DNA from: Muribaculaceae bacterium
Lineage (GTDB): Bacteria; Bacteroidota; Bacteroidia; Bacteroidales; Muribaculaceae
Direction of reading: 5' to 3'
Assembly (NCBI GenBank): GCA_009775225.1
Contig: VSPE01000001.1
Location: 124,001 to 188,000 of the forward strand
Length of the DNA stretch: 64,000 nt
Shown here: positions 60,839 through 64,000 of the stretch, one piece after another
How positions within the stretch are numbered: the stretch's first letter is position 1
How the letters are laid out: each line of letters begins with the position of its first letter
Program-made: the position numbers and the translations under genes
Notes under the pieces: generated by a model
Told to the model about the DNA's origin: nothing
Databases searched by the model: none
What the model saw: only the letters and a program-made list of their open reading frames with translations

Positions 60839-61401
60839 TGCTGCTCAGTGTCGGGTGTTTCCGTGCCGGTGTCGGGAGTTTCTTCTTCTCCTTCTCCTTC
60901 GTCCGGGTCGGGCGGGGTGGCAGTGCGGAAATACAGGCGAATACGTTCAACATCGGTGTTGGTGATAAGGGAATCGGTAATTTCTACCGATTCCAGCAGA
61001 TTTGTGGTGTACTCTACTTCTGTGATGTGATAGCGGTACATGGCTCCACACTCCTCAGAGGCGAAGTACGGCTCGGAGGTGTAGGTAAAGCGTATATAGT
61101 CGTTGAAGGCTTCGTCGTCGATGCCGGGCTGGGTGTAGTGGAAGCACCACTCGGTGGTGTTTGCCGTGGAGCGCATGGGCAGATACACCTGCTGAACGGA
61201 GCCTGACGCTACCAGAAGGGAGTCGTTGGGCGCACCCACTCCCATTATCTGTATGCCTGAAATGGAGATGGCCGCGCCTGTCTCGGCGGAATATATTCCG
61301 GCGAGTGGTATGGAGCTTTGGTTGTCGAGACAGCCGTCGGTGCTGCACGAGGCTGCGACAAGAGCGCAAGCGAGAGCTGCTGTGTAAATACGAATTTTCA
61401 C
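60835..61401 (-). CDS. DUF6452 family lipoprotein
   Basis: The 188-residue protein is read from a GTG start at 61401-61399 (GTGAAAATTCG), which overlaps the nitroreductase stop as GTGA. A lipobox LVAASC follows the hydrophobic segment (CALVAASCSTDGC), so it is a lipoprotein. The body is a single beta-rich domain (STANTTEWCFHYTQPGIDDEA ... GAMYRYHITEVEYTTNLLE). A low-complexity acidic C-terminus (DPDEGEGEEETPD) follows. It matches DUF6452, seen with DUF6048 in many Bacteroidales. Function is unknown; outer-membrane localisation next to a barrel partner is plausible. Confidence 0.83.
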   Translation of the reverse strand: MKIRIYTAALACALVAASCSTDGCLDNQSSIPLAGIYSAETGAAISISGIQIMGVGAPNDSLLVASGSVQQVYLPMRSTANTTEWCFHYTQPGIDDEAFNDYIRFTYTSEPYFASEECGAMYRYHITEVEYTTNLLESVEITDSLITNTDVERIRLYFRTATPPDPDEGEGEEETPDTGTETPDTEQQ

Positions 61402-61913
61402 CGGCGTATGACTATATCGTTAAGAGCCTTACGTACTTTCTGCGGTGCTTTTGCCTCGGGAGCGGCATATCCAATGGGAATTATGGCGATAGGCTCGAGT
61501 GCGGCGTCTATCGACAGGCCCTCGCGGAGCAGGGTCGGCTCGAAGTTGCATACCCAGCAGGTGGCGAGGCCGTGGGCCGTGGCAGACAGACACAGGTGTT
61601 CGGTGGCGATAGAGGCGTCTACGTCGGCATGGTTCTTGCTGTCTTCAGGGCGTACCCATGCCTCGCCGGGTACTGCGCACACAACGATATACATAGGCGC
61701 TGAGGCGAACCAGGGGCGGCTGTAGGCATTGCGCAGGGCTGCTTTGCCTTCTTCGTCGCTTACCACGATAAAGCGCCAGGGCTGCCTGTTGCAGGCCGAG
61801 GGCGCGAGGCGGCAGTCGTCGAGTACGGCGTCGATAATGTCGCCGGAGGGAACGTCGGGTGTATATGCGCGGCATGAATAGCGCTCGCGTATGGTGTTTT
61901 CGAAGTCTTTCAT
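61398..61913 (-). CDS. Nitroreductase-family flavoprotein
   Basis: This 171-residue protein starts MKDFENTIRERYSCRAYTPDVPSGD. It is the FMN-dependent nitroreductase fold: RYSCRAYTPD (FMN phosphate contact), APSACNRQPWRFIVV, ASIATEHLCLSATAHGLATCWV and IIPIGYAAPEAK. The short length is typical of the small Bacteroidales nitroreductase-like proteins. Substrate is unknown. It overlaps the GT2 gene upstream (ATGA) and the DUF6452 gene downstream (GTGA), each by four bases. Confidence 0.9.
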   Translation of the reverse strand: MKDFENTIRERYSCRAYTPDVPSGDIIDAVLDDCRLAPSACNRQPWRFIVVSDEEGKAALRNAYSRPWFASAPMYIVVCAVPGEAWVRPEDSKNHADVDASIATEHLCLSATAHGLATCWVCNFEPTLLREGLSIDAALEPIAIIPIGYAAPEAKAPQKVRKALNDIVIRR

Positions 61914-62881
61914 ATATTTTCTCCGAGAGTTTCTTCTATTTCGTATTCGTTGCGCTTGGGAGAGTTACGCACTACCAGCTCGCCTACAAATCCGGCCAGG
62001 AACAGCTGTGAGCCGAGAAGCATGAGCACCAGCGAAATGAAGAAGTAGGGTGAGTCGGTGACAAGGATATAGGGGTGACCTGAGTGCATGTGGTATAGTT
62101 TCATACAGCCCACCACAATCACGGCTATGAAGCCAAGGAAGAACATGAGGCTTCCGAGCAGGCCGAAGAGGTGCATCGGTTTCTTGCCGAATTTGCCTGT
62201 GAACCACAGGGTGGCGAGGTCGAGGTAGCCGTTGACAAAACGGTCGAGCCCGAACTTGGTCTTGCCGTATTTGCGGGCCTGATGCTGCACCACTTTCTCG
62301 CCTATGCGAGAGAAGCCGGCGAGTTTCGCCAGATAGGGTATGTAGCGGTGCATGTCGCCATATACCTCGATGTGCTTCACCACGTCGTGGCGGTATGCTT
62401 TGAGGCCGCAGTTGAAGTCGTGTAGGTTCTTGATGCCGCTGACCTTGCGGGCGGTGGCGTTGAACAGCTTTGTGGGTATGGTTTTGGACAGCGGGTCGTA
62501 GCGCTTCTGTTTGTATCCGCTCACGAGGTCGTATCCGTCGGCGGTAATCATGCGGAACAGCTCGGGGATTTCATCTGGGCTGTCCTGTAGGTCGGCGTCC
62601 ATAGTTATCACCACGCGTCCTTTCGCGAGTCTGAAGCCGGTGTTCAGCGCCGGTGATTTGCCATAGTTGCGTCGGAACGAAGCTCCTTTTACATGTTCGG
62701 GGTCGGCTTCGCTCAGTTGCCTTATGACCTGCCATGAGTTGTCCGACGAGCCGTCGTTGATGTAGATGACCTCGTAGGTAAAAGCGTTCTGCTGCATGAC
62801 CCGGGCTATCCATGCGTTAAGCTCTGGCAGCGACTCCGCCTCGTTGTATAGAGGTACTACTACTGATATGTCTAAATCCAT
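61910..62881 (-). CDS. GT2-family membrane glycosyltransferase (undecaprenyl-phosphate sugar transferase-like)
   Basis: This 323-residue protein has a cytoplasmic GT-A domain with ISVVVPLYNEAESLPEL, VIYINDGSSDNSWQV, TMDADLQDSPDEIPELF (the DxD-like metal site near residue 92-96) and KYGKTKFGLDRFVNG. Two C-terminal transmembrane helices follow (about residues 232-257 and 275-300). This layout is that of DPM1/GtrB-type enzymes that make polyprenyl-phosphate-linked sugars. The acceptor here is not known. It starts two bases after the DUF4199 stop and overlaps the nitroreductase start by four bases. Confidence 0.92.
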   Translation of the reverse strand: MDLDISVVVPLYNEAESLPELNAWIARVMQQNAFTYEVIYINDGSSDNSWQVIRQLSEADPEHVKGASFRRNYGKSPALNTGFRLAKGRVVITMDADLQDSPDEIPELFRMITADGYDLVSGYKQKRYDPLSKTIPTKLFNATARKVSGIKNLHDFNCGLKAYRHDVVKHIEVYGDMHRYIPYLAKLAGFSRIGEKVVQHQARKYGKTKFGLDRFVNGYLDLATLWFTGKFGKKPMHLFGLLGSLMFFLGFIAVIVVGCMKLYHMHSGHPYILVTDSPYFFISLVLMLLGSQLFLAGFVGELVVRNSPKRNEYEIEETLGENI

Positions 62882-62883
62882 TA

Positions 62884-63441
62884 TTACTCTTTTTTAGCCG
62901 ACAGGCGGCGTGTGGTGAGGGCTACCGGTACCGCCACTACAAACGACAGCACAGTGCCCGCAAAGATGTTGAACGATATGAGATTTGCCGCTACATCTGT
63001 GGCCGTGGGCATTTTTGCGGCTGATGCGCGGCTCAGAGTTTCAGCGATGTTCTCGAACTCCTGGCTTCCCATCGCCTCAAGTGCCGAAATGGAATCGGCT
63101 ACGGTGTCGGCGATGAATGTAGGCACTACAAATCGCAGGCATATATAGGCTATGGCAGCCGGTATGAGCGATGCGAGGAAGAACGACGCTATTCCTTCGG
63201 CCCAGATTTCGGGAAAGGAGAGCGAGCCTCCGGCGGTGACAGCGCTGCGGCGCAGCATCCTGTATGTTATGAACGGCATGGCTATGGTGCCGCCCCATAA
63301 GAGCAGAACAAGGGGCTGGAAGACTGTCGCAAGGCCCATGGAGAGAACCATCACACTTATGACTGTGCCCAGGCGTACGCCGTTCTCGGCGGCGCGGGTC
63401 AGTATGGGGCGCTGTGGCGGGGTGGGGGTGTTGATTGACAT
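62884..63441 (-). CDS. DUF4199 family membrane protein
   Basis: The 185-residue protein is read from the ATG 63439-63441 (MSINTPTPPQRPILTRAAENG). A longer frame upstream has no support. It has four hydrophobic segments (about residues 25-45, 47-65, 85-110 and 155-178) and the DUF4199 layout (GTIAMPFITYRMLRRSA; SFPEIWAEGIASFFLASLI). Function is unknown. It is the first gene of the six-gene unit, with a good promoter at 63463-63493, and lies two bases before the GT2 gene. Confidence 0.88.
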   Translation of the reverse strand: MSINTPTPPQRPILTRAAENGVRLGTVISVMVLSMGLATVFQPLVLLLWGGTIAMPFITYRMLRRSAVTAGGSLSFPEIWAEGIASFFLASLIPAAIAYICLRFVVPTFIADTVADSISALEAMGSQEFENIAETLSRASAAKMPTATDVAANLISFNIFAGTVLSFVVAVPVALTTRRLSAKKE

Positions 63442-63462
63442 TGCTTGTGCTTTAGTAGAGAG

Positions 63463-63493
63463 CAAAATTACAAAAAAAGAAGTATATCCACAA
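63463..63493 (-). promoter_or_regulatory. Promoter of the DUF4199-GT2-nitroreductase-DUF6452-DUF6048-SDR unit
   Basis: On the minus strand, TTG at 63493-63491, a 20-base spacer and TAATTTTG at 63470-63463 precede the DUF4199 ATG by 21 bases. Confidence 0.7.
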
Positions 63494-63595
63494 TTTTTAT
63501 ATGTTTTGAGTTGTTATAGCTATACGGCCGAGGTCTGCCGTACTGACGCCTGCGTTTCAGTATATATGCTATAAATCATTAAATAAAAAGAAAAT

Positions 63596-64000
63596 ATGAG
63601 AGGACGTAATCTGTTTTTTGCCGGTCTTGCGGTAGCGCTTGTCGGGCTGTTGCTCATCTTATTCAGGGTGCCGTTGGCCGACGGCGGCGTGGTCACAGCC
63701 GGCGGCGTGCTTTTTGTGCTGGCCGGCCTGCTGAACATGCTTGTGTTTCTCGGAGCGCGCGACAAGGAGGGCAGGGCGCATGCAGGCGCTTTTGCCACAG
63801 TGTTCGGCTGGATAGCGAGTGCCGCTGCCGTGGTGCTCGGTCTTGCCATGCTTATCTTCAGCGATGCGTTTGTGGCGATAGTGGGCTTCATGTTTGCCAT
63901 ACTCCTGCTTCTGGCGTCGCTCGCGCAGCTGTTCATTCTGCTTATAGGGTCGCGCCCTGTAAGGCTCTCCATGTGGTACTTTCTGGTGCCGGTAGTAACA
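63596..64000 (+). CDS. DUF308/HdeD-like membrane protein (cut by window edge)
   Basis: The ATG at 63596 opens 135 codons to the window edge without a stop (MRGRNLFFAGLAVALVGLLLILFRV). At least four transmembrane segments are visible (about residues 6-24, 32-52, 67-85 and 92-115), in paired hairpins with Gly-rich helices (GGVLFVLAGLLNM; GFMFAILLLLASLAQLF). This is the HdeD/DUF308 pattern of small multi-pass proteins, some linked to acid stress; function here is unknown. It is divergent from the DUF4199 gene. I found no clear promoter pair. Confidence 0.75.
   Translation, partial: MRGRNLFFAGLAVALVGLLLILFRVPLADGGVVTAGGVLFVLAGLLNMLVFLGARDKEGRAHAGAFATVFGWIASAAAVVLGLAMLIFSDAFVAIVGFMFAILLLLASLAQLFILLIGSRPVRLSMWYFLVPVVT

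Noticed and set aside
1..64000. tRNA, rRNA and CRISPR arrays
   Set aside because: I looked in the gaps for cloverleaf-like or rRNA-like sequence and for regularly spaced direct repeats and saw none. Repeats found are short intercistronic units only.

Overview
The window looks like a chromosomal stretch of a moderately GC-rich Bacteroidales bacterium, most like the gut family Muribaculaceae. The family assignment is my inference from protein style. The phylum-level call is firmer: many genes start behind a TTG-N18/20-TAnnTTTG promoter, the Bacteroidetes -33/-7 type, and the window carries DUF4491, DUF4831, DUF6048 and DUF6452 proteins, an OstA-like protein, SusE/F-like modules and C-terminal tails resembling type IX secretion (T9SS) sorting signals. 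I see no rRNA, tRNA, CRISPR array, integrase or intact insertion sequence.

Layout. 1-2.4 kb (minus): groES-groEL (groEL runs off the left edge) and a Fur/PerR-like regulator followed by rubrerythrin. 2.5-13.4 kb (minus): a giant secreted alpha-2-macroglobulin-like protein, class I fumarase, an OmpA-family porin and transketolase. 13.5-15.4 kb (plus): a secreted CotH-type kinase-like gene split by a one-base frameshift. 15.5-18.6 kb (minus): acyl-CoA ligase and HflX. 18.7-20.2 kb: DUF4491, a SpoU-type RNA methyltransferase and a small TPR protein, very tightly packed. 20.2-27.1 kb (minus): dnaE, trxA, nnr, DUF4831. 27.2-28.4 kb (plus): a GT4 glycosyltransferase. 28.4-34.5 kb (minus): surA-like PPIase, OstA/LptA-like, acyltransferase, metallophosphoesterase and a FolK-like gene, apparently an envelope operon.

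34.7-39.0 kb (plus): a secreted M6 metalloprotease and a four-module SusE/F-like protein with nearly the same C-terminal tail. 39.2-47.6 kb (plus): pyrG, yidC, an aspartate-type aminotransferase, then an AspT-type antiporter and an AspD-type aspartate 4-decarboxylase. The last two would form an aspartate-in/alanine-out proton-motive cycle. 47.8-50.2 kb: a large secreted protein with three jelly-roll-like modules. 50.2-52.7 kb: an AT-rich patch with a strong promoter, a structured leader holding a 39-codon ORF, a second CotH gene and a decayed IS5-family transposase fragment. I read it as an acquired segment. 52.8-54.6 kb (minus): yqeY and serS. 54.7-59.1 kb (plus): guaB, a two-domain PPIase and a PPIase-like lipoprotein. 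59.2-63.4 kb (minus): six genes (DUF4199, GT2, nitroreductase, DUF6452 lipoprotein, DUF6048 barrel, SDR), five of them chained by 4-base start/stop overlaps. The right edge cuts a DUF308/HdeD-like membrane protein.

Most of the window is housekeeping plus envelope biogenesis. The least explained part is the secreted set: two CotH-type putative kinases, an M6 protease and module-repeat proteins, four of which end in related sorting-like tails. If functional, they could form an extracellular, surface-anchored modification system.
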